Assembly: GCA_002315505.1 (NCBI GenBank) | Contig: DCGX01000049.1 | Span: 1 to 51,653, forward strand | DNA length: 51,653 bases | DNA from: Ruminococcaceae bacterium UBA1767 | GTDB taxonomy: Bacteria; Bacillota; Clostridia; Oscillospirales; Acutalibacteraceae | Direction: 5' to 3' | Shown here: positions 24,117 through 32,527 of the stretch, piece after piece | Position numbering within the stretch: the stretch's first letter is position 1 | How the letters are laid out: every line of letters starts with the position of its first letter | Translations under genes and position numbers: made by a program | The notes under the pieces: generated by a model | The model's database searches: none | Seen by the model: only the letters and a program-made list of their open reading frames with translations | Told to the model about the DNA's origin: nothing

Positions 24117-24146
24117 CTTTGCCGGCTGAAAGCTGTTCGGTAAAAC

Positions 24147-24228
24147 CGGGGTACGTTTCTGCTTATATCGGGAGAGCACTTGACCGGCAGTCAAGAGGTC
24201 ATCGGTTCGAACCCGACTATCTCCACCA
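24147..24228 (+). pseudogene. tRNA-Ala-like element, copy 2 (82 nt, ends CCA)
   Basis: Same 82-nt layout as 18548 and 35490. Acceptor pairs 2-7 are kept through changes on both sides relative to copy 1 (T6-A67 and A7-T66 here, T6-G67 and G7-C66 there), while position 1 is C opposite C72. The anticodon arm CTTGA-CCGGCAG-TCAAG has GGC with C33. The T arm is TCGG-TTCGAAC-CCGA. The D-arm end is CGGGAGAGC. The covarying acceptor pairs suggest past selection as an RNA, but C33 and the C-C first pair argue against a present tRNA. Confidence 0.6.
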
Positions 24229-24231
24229 TAT

Positions 24232-24275
24232 AACGCAAAACCGAGATGATGAAAGTCATCTCGATTTTGCGTTTT
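24232..24275 (+). terminator. Terminator after tRNA-like copy 2
   Basis: A long stem of about 18 bp (24232-24249 with 24256-24273) around TGAAAG, followed by a short T run. Confidence 0.75.
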
Positions 24276-24280
24276 CAATT

Positions 24281-24640
24281 TCAAGCTACTGAGTCTATTC
24301 CATTGATAAACTGCTGAAAATTAAAATTGAACTCAATCTTCAGTTTATAATCCCGATAAACATCAACCCGTCGAATTAAGCAATTCACAATCATTTTCTT
24401 CTGTGCAAATTCAGCATCATCATAAAGTTCAGCCCATGAAACAAGTTCGTCAAAGGTTGCGGAAAGATTTTTCAAGACACTCTCGCTATCAGCAACATCT
24501 TTTTTGCCGCTTCGCACAAACTCAAAAGTCTGTTACATTCCGCTTCCGATTCCGTAATCAAGCCCTGACAGCATTTCCTGTGAAAATTTACTTTCACCAC
24601 GAATACACTTAATAACCTCAGATTATAAAAGATTCAGATT
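24281..24640 (-). pseudogene. Large serine recombinase, C-terminal remnant, copy 2
   Basis: The last 78 codons (24281-24517) give D-V-A-D-S-E-S-V-L-K-N-L, E-L-V-S-W-A-E-L-Y-D, K-K-M-I-V-N-C-L-I-R-R-V-D-V-Y-R-D-Y-K-L-K-I-E-F-N. This is the usual C-terminal end of Tn4451/TnpX-like or phage-type large serine recombinases. Upstream, the frame continues only after a shift near 24515 (L-I-T-E-S-E-A-E-C-N-R-L-L), and is then lost near 24640. No catalytic domain or zinc ribbon remains. It reads towards tRNA-like copy 2 and stops about 50 bases from it. Confidence 0.8.
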
Positions 24641-24658
24641 TATTACTGCTTTTACTTG

Positions 24659-24687
24659 TTGATAAATCATCGACAAAATGATATAAT
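24659..24687 (+). promoter_or_regulatory. Promoter of the 24756-27369 gene pair
   Basis: TTGATA (24659-24664), 17 bases, TATAAT (24682-24687). Confidence 0.75.
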
Positions 24688-24755
24688 AATTTAATATTTA
24701 GGATATATACCAAATTTGTTAAATTATCTGTACAAAATTAAGGAGGATGATTTCA

Positions 24756-26123
24756 ATGAAAAGAGTTTTCAGTTTTATTCTTTCCCTTTTGATTGTAGCT
24801 TTTTCCTATCCCTTCAGCTTTCTGCCAACCTCATATGACAAAGAGTTTACTATGGAAAATGCTATTACCGAATTTGAAGTTACGGAAGATCAGAACAAAA
24901 CAGAGTATTTAATAAATGAAAAAACGGACCTATTCAATTACTATGGTATTGATTACACATCTGACGGATACTGCAGGGGCCATATTGTATTTGAAACATA
25001 CAAGGGCAAAACCGCAGAGGAGGATTTCTTCCTTGAACCGGGCGAAAATATGACCTTTTACAGCTTTATTGACGGATTCCTTGACAAAGAAAAAAACAAA
25101 TCCGTCAAAACAGTATCTGTTGAAAACATTACGGGCAAGAGCTTTGTCATGTACGGCATAAAAACCTTTAACCGCAAGGTCGAGAAAAGAGAAGTATTTA
25201 TTTCCGACGAGTATTATAAGCTTGGAATTGACCTTCAGTGGGGCGGTGCGCTGAGCTATCTTGAGGATTTGAAGAATGATGTTGAAGCGGTAGACCTTAA
25301 CGGTGTTACAAAGGTTGATTCAAACGCATCGGAAAGATATAATAAAAGGGCAATCAGCCGCCATGTCAACCTGATAAACAGATTTGATGCAGGCAGACTT
25401 GTTCAGCAGTCATATTACGGCCCGATGGATATAGAGGGTTATCCCAACGGTACGTTCACCGACGGAAACAAGTGGAACTATAATCCCGTTCAGGGAGGAA
25501 ACAAGTATAACGGATGCAGTAAGATTGTCGATATAAGAAAAGACGGCAATACACTCTACGTAAAATGCCGCCCGATGGACTGGGCAATGCCCGACGAATG
25601 GATAACCCCGTCATATATGGAGGCATGGTATTCACTTGGAGGAGGTCGTGTTCATGCAAGCTGCAGATATACCGACTGGTCGGGCTATCCGACCTGCAGA
25701 ATGGGCGTTGAGCTTCCTGCATTTTACTGCATAGAGCCGCTCAACCGCTTTGTTTATTACGGCGGAGATAAGCCATGGACGGGTGATACACCCGATGTTG
25801 AGCCGTCACTTGACTTCTGGCCAATAAGTTATCCGCATTTCAGGTCAACGGAAAACTGGGCCGCCTTTACAGGTCAATTTGATGACAGCTTCGGAATAGC
25901 ACTCTATTCACCGTTAAAGGATATAGATTTTCTCAGCGGTGTTTACGGCAGAAACGAAACGACCGATAAAGACGCCTCCAAGGACTGTGCGACCTCGTAT
26001 TTCGCCGTTACGCAGACCGCAAACGAATGGCAGTTTGAAAGCTATAAGCCCTATGAGTATGATTTTTATCTGACAACGGGTACGGTTGAAGAAATCAGAG
26101 CAAATTTCAAAGAAATAAAGTGA
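24756..26123 (+). CDS. Secreted protein of unknown function, probable carbohydrate-active beta-sandwich
   Basis: A 455-aa protein. The ATG at 24756 is preferred because the earlier in-frame ATG (24747) abuts the AAGGAGG. It has a hydrophobic signal segment in residues 1-25 (F-S-F-I-L-S-L-L-I-V-A-F-S). The mature part is rich in Tyr, Trp and Asp. It has W-G-G-A-L-S-Y-L, R-H-V-N-L-I-N-R-F-D-A-G-R-L-V-Q-Q-S-Y-Y-G and P-M-D-W-A-M-P-D-E-W-I-T blocks that look like an active or binding cleft of a mutarotase-like sandwich. I do not know a named family. It is followed after ten bases by a beta-lactamase-fold hydrolase and lies within the glycan-related region, so a polysaccharide substrate is likely. 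Confidence 0.7.
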   Translation: MKRVFSFILSLLIVAFSYPFSFLPTSYDKEFTMENAITEFEVTEDQNKTEYLINEKTDLFNYYGIDYTSDGYCRGHIVFETYKGKTAEEDFFLEPGENMTFYSFIDGFLDKEKNKSVKTVSVENITGKSFVMYGIKTFNRKVEKREVFISDEYYKLGIDLQWGGALSYLEDLKNDVEAVDLNGVTKVDSNASERYNKRAISRHVNLINRFDAGRLVQQSYYGPMDIEGYPNGTFTDGNKWNYNPVQGGNKYNGCSKIVDIRKDGNTLYVKCRPMDWAMPDEWITPSYMEAWYSLGGGRVHASCRYTDWSGYPTCRMGVELPAFYCIEPLNRFVYYGGDKPWTGDTPDVEPSLDFWPISYPHFRSTENWAAFTGQFDDSFGIALYSPLKDIDFLSGVYGRNETTDKDASKDCATSYFAVTQTANEWQFESYKPYEYDFYLTTGTVEEIRANFKEIK

Positions 26124-26133
26124 GGGCTTAATT

Positions 26134-27369
26134 ATGAAAGTACTTATATTCATCAATTCGCTGATATTGCTTATCAATTCATTTTTGGGAATAAACTGTA
26201 TGCCTAAAGGATATGCTATCAATGTGGAAAAGGCCGAGGCGGCAATAACCGCTTCAGCAGAAAAACGCATACAGGACGGTACGCTTACGGGCGCACACGC
26301 AATCGTTGTTCAGAACGGAAAAGAAATAATCAACAAGACCTTCGGCACTTATGAGGTCGGCGGCAGGGAGCTTGACGGCAGCGCAGTATACAGAATAGCT
26401 TCAATGACAAAGCCGATAACCGCCGTTGCTCTTCTGATTGAACACGACAGAGGTCATCTGAGCATTTATGATAATCTTACAAAATATATGCCTGAGTTCG
26501 GCGAAATGTATGTTTCGGAAAAAGATAAGGACGGCAATCCCGTAACAGACGAAAACGGTCTTATGAAAAAAGGCGAAAAAGTAGAAAATGAGATTAAGCT
26601 CTATCAGCTCGTTTCCCATGTGAGCGGTGTGGGTGAGGTCAGCGTCGGTGCAATAGGAAAAGAAAAATGTACCTGCAAAACTGCGGCTGAATGGCTTGCA
26701 ACACAGCCCCTTGTTTTTGAACCTGGCTCAATGCAGCAGTATTCAACGGGAGCCTTTGATGTTGCGGCAAGAGTAATTGAAATTACAAGCGGAATGGAAT
26801 TTTCCGAATATATCAAGGTGAACATTTTTGACAAGCTCGGCATGAAGGATACAACCTTTGAGCCGAACGAAGAGCAGTGGTCAAGAATGATCGGAATCCA
26901 CAATTTCGCAGACGGCAGAGTGTTCACCGATAACGGCGCACCGGGATGCGTTTTCGGCAGTTTCCCCGTAACATATCACGCCGCAGGAGCGGGTCTTGCT
27001 TCAACCGCAGACGACTATATGAAATTCGCGCTCATGCTTCTCAACGGCGGCAAGGCTGAGGACGGTACGGTTGTTCTGTCGGAAGAAACGCTTAAGCTTA
27101 TGTCAACTCCCGTCGCAGATGATAAGCGCACGGGCGACAACAGATGGGGCCTCGGAGTACGTGTTATTGTCAAGACGGGAAATACGCTTCCTGTCGGATG
27201 CTTCGGCTGGAGCGGAGCATACGGAACGCATTTCTGGATTGACCCTGTAAATAAAGTAGCTGCGGTTTATATGAAAAATTCAGCCTATGACGGCGGAGCG
27301 GGAAATCAGTCCGCGAACGAATTTGAAAAAGATATCATGAAGAGCTTTAAGCTTAAAAAAATCAAATAA
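26134..27369 (+). CDS. Exported serine hydrolase of the beta-lactamase/class C fold
   Basis: A 411-aa protein beginning with a hydrophobic export segment (residues 1-22). The catalytic S-M-T-K is at 90-93 in R-I-A-S-M-T-K-P, and the second motif is Y-S-T-G-A near residue 206. A G-W-S-G-A-Y-G-T-H-F-W block near 354-364 takes the place of the KTG strand. This fits the family of esterases, D-aminopeptidases and penicillin-binding-like proteins. In a locus for plant-type glycans an esterase role is more likely than antibiotic resistance. It is in operon with the unknown secreted gene (gap of ten bases). Confidence 0.87.
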   Translation: MKVLIFINSLILLINSFLGINCMPKGYAINVEKAEAAITASAEKRIQDGTLTGAHAIVVQNGKEIINKTFGTYEVGGRELDGSAVYRIASMTKPITAVALLIEHDRGHLSIYDNLTKYMPEFGEMYVSEKDKDGNPVTDENGLMKKGEKVENEIKLYQLVSHVSGVGEVSVGAIGKEKCTCKTAAEWLATQPLVFEPGSMQQYSTGAFDVAARVIEITSGMEFSEYIKVNIFDKLGMKDTTFEPNEEQWSRMIGIHNFADGRVFTDNGAPGCVFGSFPVTYHAAGAGLASTADDYMKFALMLLNGGKAEDGTVVLSEETLKLMSTPVADDKRTGDNRWGLGVRVIVKTGNTLPVGCFGWSGAYGTHFWIDPVNKVAAVYMKNSAYDGGAGNQSANEFEKDIMKSFKLKKIK

Positions 27370-27383
27370 CATATTATGCAGAA

Positions 27384-27419
27384 ATTCCGTGTACACTCAG
27401 AAAGAATGTGTACGGAATA
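27384..27419. terminator. Intergenic hairpin
   Basis: ATTCCG...TACAC pairs with GTGTACGGAAT with a two-base bulge. There is no good T-tract, so it is a weak terminator or processing stem between the hydrolase and the GH106-like gene. Confidence 0.4.
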
Positions 27420-27447
27420 CTTATAAAAAAGATTTTGGAGAATAAAA

Positions 27448-30400
27448 ATGATAAATAACAGGAAAGAACTTTATTCAGAATTTATTTCTCCGTCTGCGGA
27501 ATGGCGCGGTAAACCCTTCTGGAGCTGGAACGGAGAGCTTGACGAACACGAGCTTTGCAGGCAGGTTTCGGTTCTGAAAGAAATGGGCTTCGGCGGGCAC
27601 TTTATGCATTCGAGGTCGGGACTCATAACCGAATATCTCGGAGACGAATGGTTTCACTTTATAAACTCAGTTTCCGATAAAAGTGAGGCAGACGGAATGG
27701 AAGCCTGGCTTTACGATGAGGATCGCTGGCCGTCGGGTAGTGCCGGTGGAAAGGCTACTGTCGACCCCTCGCTTCGCATGAAATCATTTCGCCTTAACGA
27801 GTATCCCGCCGATAGAGTTATTGATTTCGGAAAGTACATGAACGTATTTGTCGGATATGTTTATGACGATAAAATCGGGCTTCTGTATTATCAGCAGGCG
27901 GAGAATAATAATGAAGCAGAAAAAATAAGATTATCACACAAGGAGTTTTCGGGCGGCAGCTGGTGTCTTCTTGCCTTTGATACATACACCGATCCTGACG
28001 ACAGCAACTATAACGGCTCAGGGTATCTTAACACGATGGATGAAAATGCCACACGTAAATTTATTGATCTTACACATAAAGAATATGAAAAGCGCTGCGG
28101 AAGCAGAATAGGCAGTTCAATCAAGGGCATATTCACCGATGAACCGCACAGAGGACACGGACTTGACGATTTGGAAGAGCAGAACGGTGTCAGAACCTGT
28201 TCGATTGCATGGACGGACGACTTTTTTGAAGAATTTGAAAAAAGGTACAGATACAATCCGCTTCCGATATTGCCTGAACTTTTTTACAGGTATAAAAACG
28301 AGCGTATGTCGCCTATAAAAATTGACTGGTTCGACCTTGCCTGTAATCTGTTTAACGAAAGATTTGCCGCTCCAATAGAAAAATGGTGTCACGAAAATAA
28401 TATGTTGTTTACCGGTCATGTTCTGCATGAGGACGAGCTGATTAATCAGACTGTATCAAACGGCTCACTTATGCGTTTTTATGAGCATATGGATGTACCT
28501 GGCGTCGACACTCTCGGCTGTGACAATTACAGGTACTGGATAGTCAAACAGCTCTCAAGTGCGGCAAGGCAGACAGGTAAAGAAAAGCTTCTTTCCGAGC
28601 TGTACGGCTGCACAGGCTGGAACTTTGATTTTACGGGGCATAAAAACATAGGAGACTGGCAGGCTCTGTTTGGTATAAATATTCGTTGTCCGCATCTTTC
28701 ATGGTACACAATGGAGGGAGAGGCAAAGCGTGATTATCCTGCAAGTATTCTGCATCAATCCCCTTGGTATAAGGATTACAGCGAGCTTGAAACATATTTT
28801 GCAAGGCTCGGTATCGCAGGTTCGGGAAAACCCGTGTGCGACACCCTTGTTCTAAATCCCATAGAAAGCGTATGGGGTATTGCCTATGCGGGCTGGTCAC
28901 ACTGGCTGTTCAGTTCTGATGAGGATATTGATAAAATCGAAAAACATTATGAGCAGCTTTTTGAATTTCTTGTGTCTCATAATATCGACTTTGATTATGG
29001 CGAAGAGCAGATGATGTCACGTCTGGCTTCAGTATGCACGGGCGGAGAAACTCCGCTGCTTAAAGTCGGTAAAACGTATTACAAAACTGTTGTTGTAAGC
29101 GGTATGCTCACAATGCGTAAATCCACGCTTGAGCTTTTGAAGACTTTTCGTAATGCAGGTGGAAAAATTATTTTTGCGGGTGATGTTCCCACTTATCTCG
29201 GCGGTCTGAAAAGCACCGAAATACTTGATTTTTCAAAGGAATGTACCTGTGTTGATTTTGATGTTACTGCGATTGCAACCGAAGTAAAGCAGAATGAGAC
29301 TGTCAGCATATATATTTTGGACGAAAACGGAAACGAGTGTAAAACGGTTTTCTCACGGCTTTCATGTCTTGAAGACGGCTTGTTCTGCCTTACCCTGCTG
29401 AATACAGACATAGAAGCAGCATCGGGAAAAATCAACGTAAAAATCAATATCCCGACTGCTTTCTGTGAAGAATGGGATTTGTTATCGGGTGAAAGATACA
29501 GGGCTGAAATTGAAAAAGGTGATAATTGCATTACGATGTCAACCTGTCTTGAAAACGGCGATACAAAGCTTTTCATTTTTACTGATGAAAAGTCAGAACT
29601 TCCGTTAAGGGAAAAGGGGTTAAAAGTAAATGATGTTAAAGATTTCCCGAATATCCCGCTTGAATATAAACTCAACGAAGAAAATGTTTGCGTTCTCGAT
29701 AGAGTATCGTGGAAAACGGAAGGAACTTATTTCAGCAAAGAGAATGAAGTCCTCAAGGCTGACCGTGAAATAAGGGATTATTTTAAAATCAGACGGCGCG
29801 GCGGACAGATGGTTCAGCCATGGTATTCAGCTCTGAACGGCAATAAGGTTCTCGGCAGAATAGAAATGAAATATAAATTTTTCATTGATGAATTACCATC
29901 CGAAGACATTTATCTTGCAGGCGAAAGACCTGAGCGAATGCGCTATAAAATAAACGGAGTCGGTTTGGAAGATACCGGAGAGTTCTGGGTTGATGCCGCT
30001 TTCAGAAAAATGAGAATACCGAAAACAGCATTAAAAGCTGGACTTAACGAAGTAACTGTATCTCCCGATTTCAGTGAGAACACAAATTTTGAAGCTGTTT
30101 TTCTTCTGGGTGGTTTCGGTGTCAGAACAGAAAGCTGTTATACATATCTAACAACTCTGCCCGAAAGATTGCCGCTGGGTGATGCATCAAAATCGGGACT
30201 GCCGTTTTACGGAGCCGACATCACATATATCATAAGAGCTGATGCTCTTTCAGACCTGAGAGAAAGAATAATCAAAACAGGTGAAAGCGTTTTTCTTGCA
30301 CCATCTGAGGTAAGAGGTTCACTGATAAGATACAGCAGTAAGGCGGAATCCGGTAAGATGCTTTTCCGCCCGTATGAGGCAGATGTCACCAAATCGGTTG

Positions 30401-30591
30401 CCGAGGGCTGTGATATTGAACTGACTTTGGTTGGAAACAGAAGAAATACATTCGGCCCTTTACATATGCTGCCTGCAAATCACAAAGGCTCCGGCCCTAA
30501 TATGTTTGTAACTGACGGAGAATCGTGGAGTGACAGTTTTGCACTGCCCGAAACAGGTATTCAGAAGCTACAGGTTTTATTAAAGAAATAA
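27448..30591 (+). CDS. GH106-like glycoside hydrolase (alpha-L-rhamnosidase type), cytosolic
   Basis: A 1047-aa protein, in the size range of GH106 enzymes, with no signal peptide. The N-terminus has the family pattern K-P-F-W-S-W-N-G-E-L, M-G-F-G-G-H-F-M-H-S-R-S-G-L, Y-L-G-D-E-W and W-L-Y-D-E-D-R-W-P-S-G-S-A-G-G. A TIM-barrel middle follows, with I-F-T-D-E-P-H near residue 228. Beta-sandwich modules make up the C-terminal third (F-K-I-R-R, G-L-N-E-V-T-V, F-L-L-G-G-F-G). GH106 members cleave alpha-rhamnosyl links in pectin (RG-I, RG-II) and glycosides. A cytosolic location means it works on imported oligosaccharides. TTTTGGAG precedes the ATG, and a terminator closes the gene. Confidence 0.83.
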   Translation: MINNRKELYSEFISPSAEWRGKPFWSWNGELDEHELCRQVSVLKEMGFGGHFMHSRSGLITEYLGDEWFHFINSVSDKSEADGMEAWLYDEDRWPSGSAGGKATVDPSLRMKSFRLNEYPADRVIDFGKYMNVFVGYVYDDKIGLLYYQQAENNNEAEKIRLSHKEFSGGSWCLLAFDTYTDPDDSNYNGSGYLNTMDENATRKFIDLTHKEYEKRCGSRIGSSIKGIFTDEPHRGHGLDDLEEQNGVRTCSIAWTDDFFEEFEKRYRYNPLPILPELFYRYKNERMSPIKIDWFDLACNLFNERFAAPIEKWCHENNMLFTGHVLHEDELINQTVSNGSLMRFYEHMDVPGVDTLGCDNYRYWIVKQLSSAARQTGKEKLLSELYGCTGWNFDFTGHKNIGDWQALFGINIRCPHLSWYTMEGEAKRDYPASILHQSPWYKDYSELETYFARLGIAGSGKPVCDTLVLNPIESVWGIAYAGWSHWLFSSDEDIDKIEKHYEQLFEFLVSHNIDFDYGEEQMMSRLASVCTGGETPLLKVGKTYYKTVVVSGMLTMRKSTLELLKTFRNAGGKIIFAGDVPTYLGGLKSTEILDFSKECTCVDFDVTAIATEVKQNETVSIYILDENGNECKTVFSRLSCLEDGLFCLTLLNTDIEAASGKINVKINIPTAFCEEWDLLSGERYRAEIEKGDNCITMSTCLENGDTKLFIFTDEKSELPLREKGLKVNDVKDFPNIPLEYKLNEENVCVLDRVSWKTEGTYFSKENEVLKADREIRDYFKIRRRGGQMVQPWYSALNGNKVLGRIEMKYKFFIDELPSEDIYLAGERPERMRYKINGVGLEDTGEFWVDAAFRKMRIPKTALKAGLNEVTVSPDFSENTNFEAVFLLGGFGVRTESCYTYLTTLPERLPLGDASKSGLPFYGADITYIIRADALSDLRERIIKTGESVFLAPSEVRGSLIRYSSKAESGKMLFRPYEADVTKSVAEGCDIELTLVGNRRNTFGPLHMLPANHKGSGPNMFVTDGESWSDSFALPETGIQKLQVLLKK

Positions 30592-30628
30592 ACATGCAGC
30601 AGAATTGAAAGTTGCTGAACAAACGAAA

Positions 30629-30664
30629 CAGCCTGTCGGGTAATTTACCTCGGCAGGCTTTGTT
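30629..30664 (+). terminator. Terminator after the GH106-like gene
   Basis: AGCCTGTCGG pairs with CGGCAGGCT around an AT-rich loop, followed by TTGTT. Confidence 0.7.
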
Positions 30665-30722
30665 AATGATTAAAGTATATCAGGGAAGAAAAATAATGAA
30701 TAATTATATTGATTTAATCTAG

Positions 30723-31010
30723 CAATTTGTATTCTTCTGCACATATAGCCTTGAAACCGATTTATTTGGAAATGCGGATAATATTGTTATCGTTGATAAC
30801 CCGTCTGTTGTTGTAAAAGATGTTCCCGTTGTTACCGTTCGGGATGTAACGGGAAAAGGCAGCGTAAGAAAATATGAAAGAATCGAAAAGACAGATGATA
30901 TTGATGTAACAGCGTTTGACGGAGAGGGCTTTGTTTCTCCTAAATTTGCAGAGGAAATAAACAAAAAGCTCTACGGCAAATATAACAATCATATAATAAA
31001 AATAGTGTAA
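30723..31010 (+). pseudogene. Fragment of a second RDR-like RNA polymerase
   Basis: The frame between TAG (30720) and TAA (31008) has 95 codons and no start or SD. It reads D-N-P-S-V-V-V-K-D-V-P-V-V-T-V-R-D-V-T-G, R-K-Y-E-R-I-E and F-D-G-E-G-F-V-S-P-K-F-A-E-E. It aligns without gaps to residues about 165-256 of the polymerase at 1128-4154 (S-V-R-D-I-T-G, R-K-Y-E-R-I-E, F-D-G-M-G-L-V-S), with roughly half the residues identical by eye. It is therefore a distinct paralogue and not a duplicate of the same gene. The homology stops exactly at 30980 where the 145-bp repeat begins, just before the F-Q-I-R motif. Confidence 0.85.
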
Positions 31011-31125
31011 TTATAGCAGAAATTTCAGCTTTGTTGTGTTATACTAACATACAGTATTTGAATATCGGTATAAACTGCAATACACTTCCTCCGATTATGA
31101 AAAGATGAAAAATCGAATGACAGTA
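30981..31125. repeat. 145-bp perfect direct repeat, right copy
   Basis: Identical to 6870-7014 in the same orientation. It covers the last 28 codons of the HlyIII gene and 58 bases beyond it. To its left the sequence is the polymerase fragment; to its right the intact body of the HlyIII gene. Confidence 0.9.
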
Positions 31126-31719
31126 TCTGTAATGCTTTGTTTCAAGAACGTAAAAAATCATTCCCAGAGAATACACTGCTCCTCCGCAGATAAGCAAAAC
31201 TATAAAGTTCAAGCCAAAGGTTTCATACATTGCTTTTACCGTCATCAGAACACTCCACCCCGATATAAAATATAAGCCGTAGGAAACTACCTTGAACTTA
31301 TGAAAATCAATCGCTGTGAAAACGATACCGATAACTGAAGTAATCAACACAATCCCGTAGCTTGTCCATGCAAGCACGGGGTTTGTTTTTATCAGCCCGC
31401 ACAGAACAATCGGAGAAAATGTGCCCATGATAAGTCCGTATATGTCGCAGTGGTCAATTACCTGCATAACCCGTTTCCCGATAAAAGCGGCCTGCCCGTC
31501 CAAGCCGTGATAAACACTCGATACAACATATACAACCGTCATTGAAATACCGTATATAAGCCCGGAAATAATACCTTGTACATTTCTGTTCCATGCCGAA
31601 AATATTACACACAGGAAAAGGCTGACAACTGCAAATACCGCTCCTGCAATATGAGTAACCATATTTGCAATCTCTTCATCTCTTGAATAAGCCGGAAGTC
31701 TTCTGTTCTTTAATTTCAT
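31039..31719 (-). CDS. HlyIII/YqfA (PAQR-type) membrane protein
   Basis: A 226-aa protein with seven membrane segments. It has the family's metal-site motifs: S-S-V-Y-H-G near residue 68, D-H-C-D-I-Y-G-L-I-M-G-T-F-S-P near 89-103, and the C-terminal H-S-I-F-H-L-F-I-I-G-G-S. These are the Ser/Asp/His residues that bind zinc in the hemolysin III/adiponectin-receptor family; the bacterial role may be lipid or ceramidase-like chemistry, or membrane homeostasis. GAGGTGA precedes the ATG. It follows the PHP gene after 11 bases and should share its transcript. Its 3' end is the target-like part of the 145-bp repeat. Confidence 0.9.
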   Translation of the reverse strand: MKLKNRRLPAYSRDEEIANMVTHIAGAVFAVVSLFLCVIFSAWNRNVQGIISGLIYGISMTVVYVVSSVYHGLDGQAAFIGKRVMQVIDHCDIYGLIMGTFSPIVLCGLIKTNPVLAWTSYGIVLITSVIGIVFTAIDFHKFKVVSYGLYFISGWSVLMTVKAMYETFGLNFIVLLICGGAVYSLGMIFYVLETKHYRYCHSIFHLFIIGGSVLQFIPIFKYCMLV

Positions 31720-31730
31720 TTTATCTCACC

Positions 31731-32417
31731 TCATGCTGTCAGTTTTACATTCTCTTCATAATCACCGAGAATATTATATTTTCCGCTTTTAAGAACGGAA
31801 ATCAAATCAGCGTTATTTTCAATTTTAATGTTTGTTTCAATGCCGCCTTTTGAAGTGTCAGTCAGCGAGTGACAGTCACTCCCCGAGATAACAGGCTTCC
31901 CGGTTGCTTCCGCCCATAGAAGCGCTTCTTTGTTCCTTTCGGCGCTTGTATGTCCGTTATAAACTTCAATACCGTCTATATAGTCGATATTGCATCTCGT
32001 AATAAACGGTCTGCAAGGGTGAGCCTGATAGAGCAAATATCCCTGCTTATGGATTTTTTCATAAGCCTTTTTTTCATTCCAGAGAAGCATATTTTTCTGA
32101 GCTCTCAGCCAATCCTCCTCAATGCCGTATACAAGATAATCATTGACCGTTGCGTAATGGCGAAGTTCCATACCCAAAAGAACAGTAAAAGAGCTTCCGC
32201 AGTATTCCTTCAATTCCCTGTATGACGAAAGATAATGATCAATATCCCGTTGCGGACACAGATAATTCTTATAAAATGTAAGAGGGCTGTAATGATCTGT
32301 AAGGACAATGCCGTCGTAACCAAGCTTTTCATAATGATTAACAAGCTCCTTCGGCTTAATGCTTGCACACTGTGAAACCCCTGCGGTATGACAATGTAAT
32401 TCGTATTTATATTTCAT
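31731..32417 (-). CDS. PHP domain phosphoesterase
   Basis: A 228-aa protein with the PHP metal motifs: H-C-H-T at 8-11, T-D-H-Y at 40-43, E near M-E-L-R-H, H-P-C-R-P and S-G-S-D-C-H-S near 180. It resembles stand-alone PHP proteins acting on small phosphate or nucleotide substrates. The length is short for DNA-polymerase-type PHP domains. AAGGGAG lies ten bases before the ATG, and TATACT (32461-32456, minus strand) may be the -10 box. It probably forms an operon with the HlyIII gene and is divergent from an XRE regulator whose operators lie between. Confidence 0.85.
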   Translation of the reverse strand: MKYKYELHCHTAGVSQCASIKPKELVNHYEKLGYDGIVLTDHYSPLTFYKNYLCPQRDIDHYLSSYRELKEYCGSSFTVLLGMELRHYATVNDYLVYGIEEDWLRAQKNMLLWNEKKAYEKIHKQGYLLYQAHPCRPFITRCNIDYIDGIEVYNGHTSAERNKEALLWAEATGKPVISGSDCHSLTDTSKGGIETNIKIENNADLISVLKSGKYNILGDYEENVKLTA

Positions 32418-32505
32418 GGTAAATTAACTCCCTTCGATTTTTAATCGACAGTAGGAGTATATCCGTAAAATCGCTGAAGTAAAAGCCCCGAAAAGTGGAA
32501 ATTAA

Positions 32506-32520
32506 TCTACCGATAGTAGA
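32506..32520. promoter_or_regulatory. XRE operator copy 1
   Basis: TCTACCGATAGTAGA, differing by one base from the copy at 32540. It lies just upstream of the -35 box of the XRE gene. Confidence 0.6.
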
Positions 32521-32527
32521 TTTACTG

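Noticed and set aside
26134..27369. Antibiotic-resistance beta-lactamase
   Set aside because: The fold motifs fit the broad serine-hydrolase family, the KTG strand is replaced, and the neighbours are glycan enzymes.
7015..30980. Prophage or ICE with its own integrase in the bracketed segment
   Set aside because: No integrase, relaxase, capsid or replication gene is present inside; only recombinase tails remain, so I do not call it an intact element.
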